The position numbers and the translations under genes were made by a program. Source: Bacteroidetes bacterium GWF2_35_48 (lineage in GTDB: Bacteria; Bacteroidota; Bacteroidia; Bacteroidales; GWF2-35-48). From it: a DNA stretch of 64,000 bases. Positions 26,052 through 35,066 of the stretch are shown here, piece after piece. The first letter of the stretch is position 1; each line of letters starts with the position of its first letter. Location: positions 1 through 64,000 of the forward strand of contig MEOG01000105.1 in assembly GCA_001769125.1 (NCBI GenBank), written 5' to 3'. The notes under the pieces were generated by a model. That model was given only the letters and a program-made list of their open reading frames with translations, made no database searches and was not told the origin of the DNA.

Positions 26052-27491
26052 TTACAGTTTCAGTTTATTTTCAATTTCGTCAATGTAAACTCTGAATGTT
26101 TTATCTGTATCAATAAGATTATTGACGGTTTTGCATGCATGCAGCACAGTCGCATGGTCTTTCCCTCCAATGCTGGAGCCGATAGTAGCGAGTGAGGCCT
26201 TGGTAAGACTTTTTGCGAAAAACATTGCAATTTGTCTTGCCTGAACAATTTCACGTTTTCTTGTTTTAGAAGTGAAAATATCCATGGGAAGATTGAAATA
26301 GTCGCAAACAATTTTTTGTATGTAATCAATAGATATTTCTCTCTTGGTATTTTTAACAAGCTTGTCTATCATTTGTTTTGCAAGCTCAAGTGTAATTTCT
26401 TTTTTGTTCAGTGTTGACTGGGCAAGCAGAGAAATAAGTGCTCCTTCGAGTTCGCGGACATTGGTTGTTATATGTGAGGCAATATATTCTGTAACATCCT
26501 GTGGAAGCTCGATTCCGTCGTTATAGGTTTTCTTTTTCAGAATCTGAATTCTTGTTTCATAATCCGGAGTCTGAAGATCGGCTGCTAATCCCCATTTAAA
26601 ACGGGAAAGAAGTCTTTGGTCTAAACCCTGCATTTCAACAGGTGCTTTATCGGAGGTAAGGATAAGTTGTTTTCCAGACTGGTGCAGGTGATTGAATATC
26701 TGGAAAAATATATCCTGTGTTTTTTCTTTACCTGCAAATTCCTGAACATCGTCAATAATCAATACATCTATCATCTGATAGAAATGAATGAAATCGTTTC
26801 TTGTATTATTTCTTGATGCTTCTGTGTATTGAGTTTGGAAATTGTGAGCCGTAACATACAGCACTGTTTTTTCGGGTAATTTTTCTTTAACTTCAATACC
26901 AATAGCCTGCGCAAGGTGTGTTTTTCCGAGACCAGAGCCACCATAAACCAATAGAGGATTAAAAGCAGTTCCTCCAGGGCTGTTTGCAACAGCATATCCT
27001 GCAGAACGAGCTAAACGATTACATTCTCCTTCAATAAAATTTGCAAAAGAATATTCGGGATTTAGCTGTGGATCTACGGTTAATTTTTTTAATCCTGGAA
27101 TAATAAACGGATTTTTGATACCAGGGTTGTCATCAACATTCAGAGGAATGGAGACAGGTTTGTTTTTAAGTTCTTTTTTAATGTTGGCAGATCCAGGCAT
27201 TTTTACAGTATAGGGCTGCTTACTGAAATACGGGTTGTTTTCCATAACAACATTGTATTCGAGTTTTGTATCGGCACCTAATTCTTTACAGAGCGTTTTT
27301 CTCAGTAAATCTATGTAATGTTCTTCAAGATATTCGTAAAAGAATAAACTTGGCACCTGGATTGTAAGAACTTTATTTTCTATCTTCAGGGGGACAATTG
27401 GTTCAAACCAGGTTTTAAAGGTAATGGTTTGGACATTATCCTTTATTATCTGGAGGCAGTTTCCCCATATCACTTCATGATTCTTACTCAT
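26052..27491 (-). CDS. dnaA: Chromosomal replication initiator DnaA
   Basis: A 479-residue initiator. Domain I (1-85) has WGNCLQIIKDNV, and a variable linker covers about 90-140. The AAA+ domain has Walker A GGSGLGKT at 184-191 and Walker B VLIIDDVQ. The sensor region contains LILTSDKAPVEMQGL, then RLLSRFKWGL. The C-terminal DNA-binding domain IV (about 385-479) has the helix-turn-helix and signature IGGKDHATVLHACKTV. The upstream gap carries repeated DnaA-box-like nonamers. A terminator and an R1 fragment follow the stop. Confidence 0.97.
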   Translation of the reverse strand: MSKNHEVIWGNCLQIIKDNVQTITFKTWFEPIVPLKIENKVLTIQVPSLFFYEYLEEHYIDLLRKTLCKELGADTKLEYNVVMENNPYFSKQPYTVKMPGSANIKKELKNKPVSIPLNVDDNPGIKNPFIIPGLKKLTVDPQLNPEYSFANFIEGECNRLARSAGYAVANSPGGTAFNPLLVYGGSGLGKTHLAQAIGIEVKEKLPEKTVLYVTAHNFQTQYTEASRNNTRNDFIHFYQMIDVLIIDDVQEFAGKEKTQDIFFQIFNHLHQSGKQLILTSDKAPVEMQGLDQRLLSRFKWGLAADLQTPDYETRIQILKKKTYNDGIELPQDVTEYIASHITTNVRELEGALISLLAQSTLNKKEITLELAKQMIDKLVKNTKREISIDYIQKIVCDYFNLPMDIFTSKTRKREIVQARQIAMFFAKSLTKASLATIGSSIGGKDHATVLHACKTVNNLIDTDKTFRVYIDEIENKLKL

Positions 27492-27539
27492 TTTATAATG
27501 TATATTTTAAATGTCTTGATTCTTTTCTGATTTCAGAGG

Positions 27540-27910
27540 CAATATTGTTATAAAAAAAATTAAAAAAAAAATCATTTTGCTATTGTATTTTAAAAATATT
27601 CTTTAAGGATTTTTTTTTTTGCTGAATCAATTGATAATTAGAATACATTTCTTAAAATACTGATTATTTGATTATTAACAATATTGCTTTTTGTTTACTC
27701 TTATTTCACAGGTTATTAACATGAAATTGTTTATAAAAAGGAAATTGTTAATAACTTTGAAAAATGTGAAACAACGTAAATTAATGAATACACAATGAAT
27801 TCAAAAGGCATGTAAATTTATTAATTATTTGTTATAAACAAAAATTATTAACATTTTTTTTAAGAAATGACTTATTTTTTTTTAGTAGAATGATTTTGTT
27901 AATATGTTGA
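27540..27910. other. Candidate replication origin (oriC) upstream of dnaA
   Basis: The 614-base gap upstream of dnaA is very AT-rich, with long A and T tracts at 27545-27625 that could unwind. The nonamer TTATTAACA occurs exactly at 27672-27680, 27713-27721, 27845-27853 and, inverted, at 27746-27754. The variant TTATAAACA occurs at 27832-27840 and, inverted, at 27728-27736. Both differ at two positions from the E. coli DnaA box TTATCCACA. Sites at 27713 and 27746 form part of a long inverted repeat that also includes TTTCACA/TGTGAAA. No gene is present in the gap. Skew data would be needed to confirm an origin. Confidence 0.5.
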
Positions 27911-28024
27911 TTTTCAGTAGTTACTCGTTTTGAAAAGACTCATATATCATAATAAACTTCTGAAAGCGGGTTTAAAATATATTTTTAAACATAAAATGAG
28001 GCGTTTTTTATTTCCCATCGCCGT

Positions 28025-28092
28025 AAACCTGTGAGCCTGCCTTCAGGGATACCCTACGCACAGGCTTTCCCACAATACCTCATAGGATTGCT
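28025..28092 (-). repeat. Stem-forming trailer element R2, copy b
   Basis: On the minus strand it starts AGCAATCCTATGAGGTATTG, about 13 bases after the stop of the exported protein gene at 28106, and ends CTCACAGGTTTAC. The arms CCTATGAG and CTCACAGG pair with one G-T wobble. The interior shares GGGAAAGC, TGTGCGTAGG and TATCC with copies a and c. Confidence 0.65.
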
Positions 28093-28105
28093 TTACCCTA
28101 AAATA

Positions 28106-30508
28106 TTATTTCCCCTTACAAACTTTGCAGTAATGCTCTTTTACATCATAGTTATCGAACACCTGAAAATTCAATTGTTGTGGATTAACCATTTTACAGA
28201 ATCTGTCTTTATCAAGTTCGCTGGCTTTTATCATTGTTTTTAAAAACAACGATGAGCTGAGGCGATGCTGCGCTTTTGAGCACAATCCAATATAGGTAAA
28301 TAACAATTCATCAAAAACATTATCTTCATCAATAAAGGGTTCAATAAGATTTATTGCAAAATCAAAATCTTTTTGATCAATAAAAATATAGGCTAATTTC
28401 AGCGCGCTTTGCCAGTTAGCATCATTAATGTTAACTATTTTTTTAATTTTTTCAAGGCTCGAAATCATATTCGGGTGGGGGGTTGGCAAAGAATCGTAAT
28501 GATGAATAATTTTAAATTGGTATTCAATATTAAGATTATCTACAGTGGGTTTGCTCAGCGTTGTTTTATAGAGTTCATCAATCATTTTCTGCCGATCGCG
28601 CATCGTTTTTTCATTACCAAAATCACTCAACAGAATGTCGAAATAAATATAATTATATTGGATGTAAGGATTACTTGGATCAAGTGTATGCAGTTGTGTG
28701 ATTTTGCCAAAAAGCTCTTTATTTTCTTCTATTTTGTTAAGATATTTTTCAAGCCATAATTTATTCATGAGTAATCCTGCGAAATCTTTTTCAAAAGGAA
28801 TATTCATTAATTCAACAACTTTTACATTGTATTTTTTATCCATTATTTTTTTGAAAATAAACTTCTGAATTGAGAGTGCAAGCGGCAAATCACGTTTCTT
28901 TATGGCTTTATTAAACATACTTGCTGCAAATACTTGTTCTTTGTCTCCTGTAATATCATAAGTAACTGTCATTTCAACATCTGCATATCTTTGTTTTGAG
29001 AGTATGGGTTCTAATTCTTCATGAATTCTTTTCTCACGTATATAATCCTGAGCTTCTTTTATTGTTTTTTCAGCAAGTTCAGCATATTTTGTTTCTTTTA
29101 TATCATTCTGAAACATTTCCCAATTATCTTTTGTGATAATATTTGTTTTGATATTATCTTTCTGACGCGACTCAAGAACTTTTACAATGCTCTGAGCCCT
29201 GTCTTTCTGAAGCTGCGCATTTTTTTCTTCACTTCCTTCAATGGATGAATATGCAGTAATATTAACTTCGTTTATAATATAATCGGGTTCATCAAGCTGT
29301 TTGAGCAAGGGTTCTACATCCTGCGCTTTATAATTCACTTTACTTTTTTCAAAAGGGATATTAAAGTTAATTTTATTCGCAGAAACCTGAGGCATGTATT
29401 TCCCGGCACCAGCAGAAATTGTATCAGCAAGGAGTTCCACTTTGTTTGAATATTCTAGTCCTGCTTCCATTACAAAAGAGCGCATGATATTTTTGCACAC
29501 TCTTCTTTCCTTAATAATAAGCAAATTTAACTCATATTCTCCTTTAATGTTTTCCGGGAATTTACCGATTTTTACTTCAATTTCATCTTTCTTTTTGTCT
29601 TTGTTCATATTTTTTTTGAACAGCTTTCTGCTCCAGAAGCGCTTTACAAGAATACCTTTGCCTGGCAGATTGTTATCAAGAATATTGTCGCCAGTGCATG
29701 GATACTGATCTTTTTGCACAACTTCAACAGCAATGCCATCTTTAGGGTCTCTTAGTAATCGCTTAAGGTCTCTCAGTCTGTTATATTTAAAATAAATGTA
29801 CCCGTCTCTCACGGATAATCCCGATTGCAAATCAATCATGTTTCTGAAATCGCGACATTTCTTGCAGGTTTTTTCTTCATAGGGCCACAAACCGAATAAT
29901 CTTGTTGTATAGGGAGCATTCAATTCATTTCTCCTGTTTGCTCCGGCATTTAAAGAACGGTAATTCCCCATTACCATAGAAATATAAATTTTTTTCCCTT
30001 TAGCATCAATGCGGGTGCCTATTCCGCAGAAAATATTTTCAGGGTTCATAATAATATCAACCGTTTTTTTATTGCTGAGCCACTTTGAGACAATTGTGTA
30101 GGCAAGTTCTTTGTAGGAAAGTACATCGCTTCCTTTTTGCAGTGGTTCTTTTGTTACTATTTCAACGGCATTTCCTGCGCCACCGTAAAAATTCATGCGG
30201 TCTTCAAGTGTCTTTTTCTTACCGCTGCTTTGTTCCTGAACCGCATCTTCAATAGCTGCCATAAATTCAGCCTGATCTTCTGATGCAAGTTTTAAAATTT
30301 TATGTATCCGAAGTTCATCATGATTATTAAATGTAAGATGTTTGTTGATTCCTTCAAGAATCAGATAGCTTAAAGTATCTGAATTGAAAAAGCGAAGGTC
30401 TATTGGTTCGCTGAGAATGGATTTTGATTTATTATCCTGCCCGATTGTGTAAAAACCCTGTGATAGTATAAAAAATACAAAAAGGATTCTTGTAATGAAT
30501 TTCCTCAT
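28106..30508 (-). CDS. Exported protein with OmpA-like domain, function unknown
   Basis: An 800-residue protein. I use the ATG at 30508, which gives a clear signal peptide (MRKFITRILFVFFILSQGF, cleavage near TIGQ); an ATG 11 codons upstream gives a poorer one. The N-terminal third has no domain I recognise, though it has a CGIGTRIDAKGKKIYISMVMG segment and a C-x2-C-like KTCKKCR. Residues about 425-455 (VNITAYSSIEGSEEKNAQLQKDRAQSI) match the core of OmpA-type peptidoglycan-binding domains. The C-terminal part is helical and TPR-like and ends in a cysteine pair (YCKVCKGK). It probably acts in the periplasm at the cell wall. It is a single gene, divergent from mrdA. Confidence 0.6.
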   Translation of the reverse strand: MRKFITRILFVFFILSQGFYTIGQDNKSKSILSEPIDLRFFNSDTLSYLILEGINKHLTFNNHDELRIHKILKLASEDQAEFMAAIEDAVQEQSSGKKKTLEDRMNFYGGAGNAVEIVTKEPLQKGSDVLSYKELAYTIVSKWLSNKKTVDIIMNPENIFCGIGTRIDAKGKKIYISMVMGNYRSLNAGANRRNELNAPYTTRLFGLWPYEEKTCKKCRDFRNMIDLQSGLSVRDGYIYFKYNRLRDLKRLLRDPKDGIAVEVVQKDQYPCTGDNILDNNLPGKGILVKRFWSRKLFKKNMNKDKKKDEIEVKIGKFPENIKGEYELNLLIIKERRVCKNIMRSFVMEAGLEYSNKVELLADTISAGAGKYMPQVSANKINFNIPFEKSKVNYKAQDVEPLLKQLDEPDYIINEVNITAYSSIEGSEEKNAQLQKDRAQSIVKVLESRQKDNIKTNIITKDNWEMFQNDIKETKYAELAEKTIKEAQDYIREKRIHEELEPILSKQRYADVEMTVTYDITGDKEQVFAASMFNKAIKKRDLPLALSIQKFIFKKIMDKKYNVKVVELMNIPFEKDFAGLLMNKLWLEKYLNKIEENKELFGKITQLHTLDPSNPYIQYNYIYFDILLSDFGNEKTMRDRQKMIDELYKTTLSKPTVDNLNIEYQFKIIHHYDSLPTPHPNMISSLEKIKKIVNINDANWQSALKLAYIFIDQKDFDFAINLIEPFIDEDNVFDELLFTYIGLCSKAQHRLSSSLFLKTMIKASELDKDRFCKMVNPQQLNFQVFDNYDVKEHYCKVCKGK

Positions 30509-30742
30509 ATAAACAAAGATTAATGCAAATTTGGTTTCCAAAGTAGTAATTTTTTTATTTTATAAAAAAATATTTTATGATAATATCATCAACAGAATAC
30601 GCTTATAGTCCTCAATTGAGTACAAATTGGCTGTTTATAAATTGTTGTGGGAGGGTAAATGGTATGTGGTAATTGAGATTGGCAGTCGTTAGTCTACAGT
30701 CGGCAGTCGGCAGTCAGTAAGTCGGCAGTCAGTAAGTCCGCA

Positions 30743-30875
30743 GACTGTAGACTGTAGACTGTAGACTGTAGACTGTAGACTGTAGACTGTAGACTGTAGA
30801 CTGTAGACTGTAGACTGTAGACTGTAGACTGTAGACTGTTGACTGTTGACTGTAGACTGTTGACTGTTGACTGTT
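30743..30875. repeat. Heptamer tandem repeat (GACTGTA)19
   Basis: Nineteen consecutive 7-base units: 13 GACTGTA, then a mix of GACTGTT and one GACTGTA. Related words (GGCAGTC, AGTCAGTAAGTC) extend to the left as far as about 30683. The unit length is not a multiple of three and no gene spans it. It lies 110 bases upstream of the mrdA start. The rest of the 480-base gap holds only a possible promoter (TTTTG, 18 bases, TAGTTTTA at about 30917-30947). Confidence 0.95.
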
Positions 30876-30987
30876 GACAATAATAAAAGAAGCCTGTTCA
30901 AAACATTGTGAAAAAAGTTTTGTCGGAGCGAATACCAAATTAGTTTTATGTATAATTTCAACACCGGAAATTTATTATAAAAAATAA

Positions 30988-32868
30988 GTGAAGAATCCTT
31001 ACTCTGACAGGAAATTAAGTATTGCCGTGATAATTTTGATTATTGCAGTAATCTTTATTATCCGACTTTTTTATTTGCAGGTTATAGATAAAAGCCTGAA
31101 ACTTTCTGCCAATAATAATGTGCTGCGTTATGTAACAATATATCCCGCACGCGCTTTTATTTTTGACCGCAATGGGGAAATGATGGTAGAAAATCAGGCA
31201 GTGTATGATCTTTTAGTAATTCCTCTGCAAATGCCAAGGGGAAAATATCCTGGGATTGATACGCTTGAACTGACAAGTATGTTGGGCGTATCGGTTGAAG
31301 AATTCAGAGATGCGCTTGGCAAGGCAAAAAAATATTCTCAATACAAACCTTCCGTTTTATTCAAGCAAATTTCATCCATGCGGTATGCGACGCTACAGGA
31401 AAAACTATTCAAATATCCAGGATTATTTACACAGGCGCGTACGCTTCGTACGTATCCCCGAAAATCAGCAGCGCATGTTCTTGGATATATCGGCGAAGTT
31501 GATGAAGCCAAGACAAAGAAAAATCCTTATTACAAATCAGGAGATTATATTGGAATAAGCGGATTAGAATTGTCTTATGAAGAAGTTCTCAGGGGTAAAA
31601 AGGGAGTGCAGATTCAAATGGTGGATGTACACAACCGACCAAAAGGTTCTTTTCAGGATGGTAAATATGATACAACCGCGGTTGTGGGACATAATCTCAA
31701 AACCTCCATAGATTTAGATATTCAGGAATATGGAGAAAAACTTATGGAAAACAAAGTGGGTAGTATTGTGGCTATAGAACCCGCGACAGGAGAAATTCTC
31801 TGCATGGTAACCAGCCCTTCTTATGACCCGAACCTGTTAGTGGGAAGCGAACGTTCTAAAAATTATCCTGTTCTCGCAAAAGATATCTCAAAGCCATTAC
31901 TGAACAGAGCCCTGCAAGCCAAGTATCCTCCCGGATCAATATTTAAAGTTATTCAGGCCTTAATAGGATTGCAGTTAGGCGTTATACATGAAAATACAGG
32001 ATTCCCCTGCGATAAAGGACTCGTAAATTGCCATAATCATCCTACCTGTACGAGTGTAAAACAATCCATCCAACATTCTTGTAATCCTTATTTCTACAAA
32101 GTATTTCAACGAATTATTCAACAGGGTAAATCGAGAAGTATTTTTACTGATAGCAGAATAGGATTTCAGGCGTGGTACGATTTGGTTACACAATTCGGTC
32201 TTGGAAAATCTTTTGATTCGGATATTAAATATATGAAAGGCGGTCGTATTCCAACAATTAATTTTTACGATAAATGGTATGGCAAAGGGAGATGGGCATT
32301 TCAAACTATTTATTCATTGAGTATCGGTCAGGGAGAAGTTGAAATTGTTCCTATGCAGATGGCTAATTTTGCAGCCATTGTTGCGAACAAAGGATTTTAT
32401 TATACACCACATTTAGTTAAGGAAATAGGAGAAGAAAAAATAAAAGACCCGCGCTTCTATAAGAAAAATATCGTACCAGTAAATGCAAATTATTTTGATA
32501 TGATTATAGAAGGAATGAGCAACGTTGTTTCAGCAGGTACAGCCAGACTTGCACAAATTAAAGATATTGAAGTTTGTGGAAAAACAGGAACAGCGCAAAA
32601 TCCACGAGGAGAAGACCATTCTGTTTTTGTTGCATTTGCTCCTAAAGAAAATCCTAAAATTGCAATTGCCGTTTACGTTGAAAATGCTGGATTTGGAGGT
32701 GTATGGGCAGCGCCCATCGCAAGTCTTATTATAGAAAAATATCTGACAAGAAAAATTTCAGACCCAAATAAGGAATTAAGAATACTTGAATTTAATAATT
32801 TAGAAAAATCATTAAGTTTTGATAAAAAGCGCGACAGACTCAACAAGAAAAGTCAATCTGCTGATTAG
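30988..32868 (+). CDS. mrdA: Penicillin-binding protein 2 (elongasome transpeptidase)
   Basis: A 626-residue class B PBP that cross-links peptidoglycan during cell elongation. A membrane anchor covers residues 10-32 and a pedestal domain about 50-230. The transpeptidase domain has all motifs: S317 in PPGSIFKV, S364-C-N366 and K532-T-G. The start is GTG at 30988. An in-frame TAA directly precedes it and the next ATG would remove the anchor. It overlaps rodA, its partner. The usual upstream mreB-C-D genes are not here; the unit starts after a heptamer repeat. Confidence 0.95.
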   Translation: MKNPYSDRKLSIAVIILIIAVIFIIRLFYLQVIDKSLKLSANNNVLRYVTIYPARAFIFDRNGEMMVENQAVYDLLVIPLQMPRGKYPGIDTLELTSMLGVSVEEFRDALGKAKKYSQYKPSVLFKQISSMRYATLQEKLFKYPGLFTQARTLRTYPRKSAAHVLGYIGEVDEAKTKKNPYYKSGDYIGISGLELSYEEVLRGKKGVQIQMVDVHNRPKGSFQDGKYDTTAVVGHNLKTSIDLDIQEYGEKLMENKVGSIVAIEPATGEILCMVTSPSYDPNLLVGSERSKNYPVLAKDISKPLLNRALQAKYPPGSIFKVIQALIGLQLGVIHENTGFPCDKGLVNCHNHPTCTSVKQSIQHSCNPYFYKVFQRIIQQGKSRSIFTDSRIGFQAWYDLVTQFGLGKSFDSDIKYMKGGRIPTINFYDKWYGKGRWAFQTIYSLSIGQGEVEIVPMQMANFAAIVANKGFYYTPHLVKEIGEEKIKDPRFYKKNIVPVNANYFDMIIEGMSNVVSAGTARLAQIKDIEVCGKTGTAQNPRGEDHSVFVAFAPKENPKIAIAVYVENAGFGGVWAAPIASLIIEKYLTRKISDPNKELRILEFNNLEKSLSFDKKRDRLNKKSQSAD

Positions 32869-34267
32869 TGTTGACTGGACTACGATTATACTGTATTTTT
32901 TACTGGTAATTATAGGCTGGGTTAATATTTATGCGGCTGTGTATAATAACGAATACCAGAGTATTTTTGATATCAGTCAGAAATATGGGAAACAAATGCT
33001 TTGGATAGGTGCGGCTTTATTCATAATTCTGCTTATCTTTATTACAGATAGTAATTTCTTTTCCTTTTTTGCCATTTTTGTTTATATAATAACAATAGGA
33101 TTGCTTATTGCTGTATTGCTTTTTGGAAAGGAAGTAAACGGAGCCCGCGCATGGTTTGAAATAGGCAGTTTCAGGCTACAACCTGCTGAATTTGCCAAAT
33201 TAGCAGCCTGCCTGACAATAGCTAAACTTCTAAGTTTTCTTAATCCAAAAACACACATAATAAGAAATTGGGTTTTGATTTTGGGAATGATTGGAATACC
33301 GGCAGCACTGATTATTCTGCAAAATGATACTGGGACAGCATTAGTTTACGGAGCTTTTGTTTTTGTGTTATTCAGAGAAGGATGGGTCTCTACAAAATTT
33401 CTTTTCTTCGGAGTTCTTGTTATAGTTCTTTTTATAGCGACATTAATTACAGATCCTCTTTTTCTAGTTATTTCTTTAATTGTTTTGTCATTGATAATAT
33501 TTGGAGCCATGAGACGAAGACTTAAAGAGTTTTCAATAGTTACAGGAATTTTTATTGTTTCAGGAGTTTTGTTTTATGCAATAAATTACGCGCTTAAAAA
33601 ACCATTTGAACTGCATTATGTATTTGCTGCTTCAGCATTGTTAGCCAGTATCGTTTGTGTCATTATTAATATCCAGATAAAAATTGCAAATGCAATAACC
33701 ATAATAGCTATGCTTATCGCGTCTCTTTCATTTACCTTTACTGTTGATTATATTTTTGACAAAGTTTTATCTGAACATCAGCGTTTGAGAATATCTGTAT
33801 TGTTAGGAATGGAAACAGATTTAAAGGGAGCTGGGTATAATGTTCATCAATCGAAAATTGCTATTGGTTCCGGGGGTTTTTTGGGAAAAGGATTTCTGAA
33901 AGGGACACAAACAAAATATGATTTTGTTCCTGAACAAAGTACCGATTTTATTTTTTGTACAATTGGTGAAGAATGGGGCTTTCTGGGGTCAACAATTGTC
34001 ATTGGTTTATTTGTTGCCTTGCTGTTACGAATTATTTTTTTAGCAGAAAGACAACGATCGCATTTCAGCCGTATTTATGGCTATGCTGTTGCATCCATTA
34101 TATTCTTTCATTTAACCATAAATATAGGAATGACCATCGGGCTTGCTCCTGTAATAGGAATACCTCTGCCTTTTTTCAGCTATGGTGGTTCTTCGCTCTG
34201 GGCGTTTACAATGCTTTTGTTTATTTTTATTCGCTTGGATGCAAGCAGGCTGGAGTTATTGGCTTAA
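32819..34267 (+). CDS. rodA: Peptidoglycan glycosyltransferase RodA (SEDS family)
   Basis: A 482-residue polytopic membrane protein that polymerises lipid II with PBP2. SEDS motifs are clear: FRLQPAEFAKLA, NDTGTALVYG, GFLGKGFLKGTQTKYDFVPEQSTDFIF (in two parts around the conserved glycines), and the end IGIPLPFFSYGGSS. A non-standard start is required. TTG at 32819 is the best choice and overlaps mrdA by 50 bases; no ATG or GTG precedes the conserved VDW. The extra length relative to E. coli RodA is an additional pair of helices near residues 200-310. It is convergent with, and ends 5 bases from, the first FISUMP gene. Confidence 0.94.
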   Translation: MIKSATDSTRKVNLLISVDWTTIILYFLLVIIGWVNIYAAVYNNEYQSIFDISQKYGKQMLWIGAALFIILLIFITDSNFFSFFAIFVYIITIGLLIAVLLFGKEVNGARAWFEIGSFRLQPAEFAKLAACLTIAKLLSFLNPKTHIIRNWVLILGMIGIPAALIILQNDTGTALVYGAFVFVLFREGWVSTKFLFFGVLVIVLFIATLITDPLFLVISLIVLSLIIFGAMRRRLKEFSIVTGIFIVSGVLFYAINYALKKPFELHYVFAASALLASIVCVIINIQIKIANAITIIAMLIASLSFTFTVDYIFDKVLSEHQRLRISVLLGMETDLKGAGYNVHQSKIAIGSGGFLGKGFLKGTQTKYDFVPEQSTDFIFCTIGEEWGFLGSTIVIGLFVALLLRIIFLAERQRSHFSRIYGYAVASIIFFHLTINIGMTIGLAPVIGIPLPFFSYGGSSLWAFTMLLFIFIRLDASRLELLA

Positions 34268-34272
34268 AATTT

Positions 34273-34881
34273 TCATTTTTTTTTCAAACAACGGACACTG
34301 CATCCGGTAGGTTTTGATCCGTAATTATTTCTGTAAATGGCAGGATCGTCACAATACATATATTGAAACCATGCATGAGCTTTACTTTCTTCTGTGGCGC
34401 TCCACCATGCACATGTATTTCCTTTCCCCTCAAATGTTTTTTCTTCAGCATTGTAAGAACCTCCGGGAAAAGCAGAAAAGCCACTACTGTTGCTTGCTTC
34501 CGCATTAGGGCAATTCCAGTTTTGGCTTCCTTTATTTTTCATTTTATCGCCACCTACAGCCATTCCTCCCAGATACTCTGTTAAGGCTCTCCACTCATCG
34601 GTTTCCGGCAAATGCCATCCGTCAGCTGATGGACATACTATTTTAGCCGTTTCCCAGTCGTAAAGGCGACCAAACTTCTTGCAATTTTCGGTTGAATCAT
34701 TATAACACCAAGAGCCGGATTTTGTTTCAAAATTCAGATTTTCTGCCATCCAAATTTGTTTTCCGATAGTTATCGTTTTGTATTTTTTTCCATCGCGGGA
34801 ATCTTTAAATGTGGCTGTTTGCTGGGCATAGCAAATACAATACTGTCCTCCAAAAAATAAGAAAAGAATAATGACTTTCAT
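34273..34881 (-). CDS. Exported FISUMP-domain protein (1)
   Basis: A 202-residue protein with a signal peptide (1-19) and one Fibrobacter succinogenes major paralogous (FISUMP) domain, a C-type-lectin-like surface fold. Typical motifs are TITIGKQIWMAENLNF, CKKFGRLYDWETAK, GWHLPETDEWRAL, SGFSAFPGGSY, WWSATEES and SVRCLKKK. The ligand is unknown. The second FISUMP gene lies just upstream on the same strand, with the R1 element copy C between them, so the pair probably arose by duplication. Confidence 0.88.
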   Translation of the reverse strand: MKVIILFLFFGGQYCICYAQQTATFKDSRDGKKYKTITIGKQIWMAENLNFETKSGSWCYNDSTENCKKFGRLYDWETAKIVCPSADGWHLPETDEWRALTEYLGGMAVGGDKMKNKGSQNWNCPNAEASNSSGFSAFPGGSYNAEEKTFEGKGNTCAWWSATEESKAHAWFQYMYCDDPAIYRNNYGSKPTGCSVRCLKKK

Positions 34882-34897
34882 GGTTTAATATTGTTAT

Positions 34898-35066
34898 TTA
34901 GTGTCAGCAAGAAAACTCATGTTTTTTGTTTGACAGTGTCAGTGCTTGATAAGAAAACGTCAAGGTCAAGGCTTTCGAAGACCTGAAAATCAGGAGTGTA
35001 CTAATGTACATGACTGTTTTTCAGGTCGAGAGTAACGCAGAAATTGACGTTTTCTTGCAAGGACTA
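34898..35066 (-). repeat. Structured trailer element R1, copy C
   Basis: This is a diverged full-length copy between the two FISUMP genes. Read on the minus strand it starts with the stop codon TAG of FISUMP 2 itself (TAGTCCTTGCAAGAAAACG). It has the same architecture as copies A and B but with compensated stem changes: GACCTGAAAA (34980-34989) pairs with TTTTCAGGTC (35018-35027), and the inner TGTAC (34997-35001) pairs with GTACA (35006-35010). The outer stem GAAAACGTCAA/TTGACGTTTTC is perfect. An extra 25 or so bases are present near the distal end. The boxes GAGAGTAACGCAG and AAGGCTTTCGAAG are conserved. Confidence 0.85.

Noticed and set aside
30743-30875. CRISPR array
   Set aside because: The units are 7 bases and directly adjacent, with no spacers.
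30689-30964. Two overlapping open frames across the heptamer tract
   Set aside because: They translate the GACTGTA repeat in different frames (STVYSLQ-type repeats) and are a by-product of a 7-base period without stop codons.
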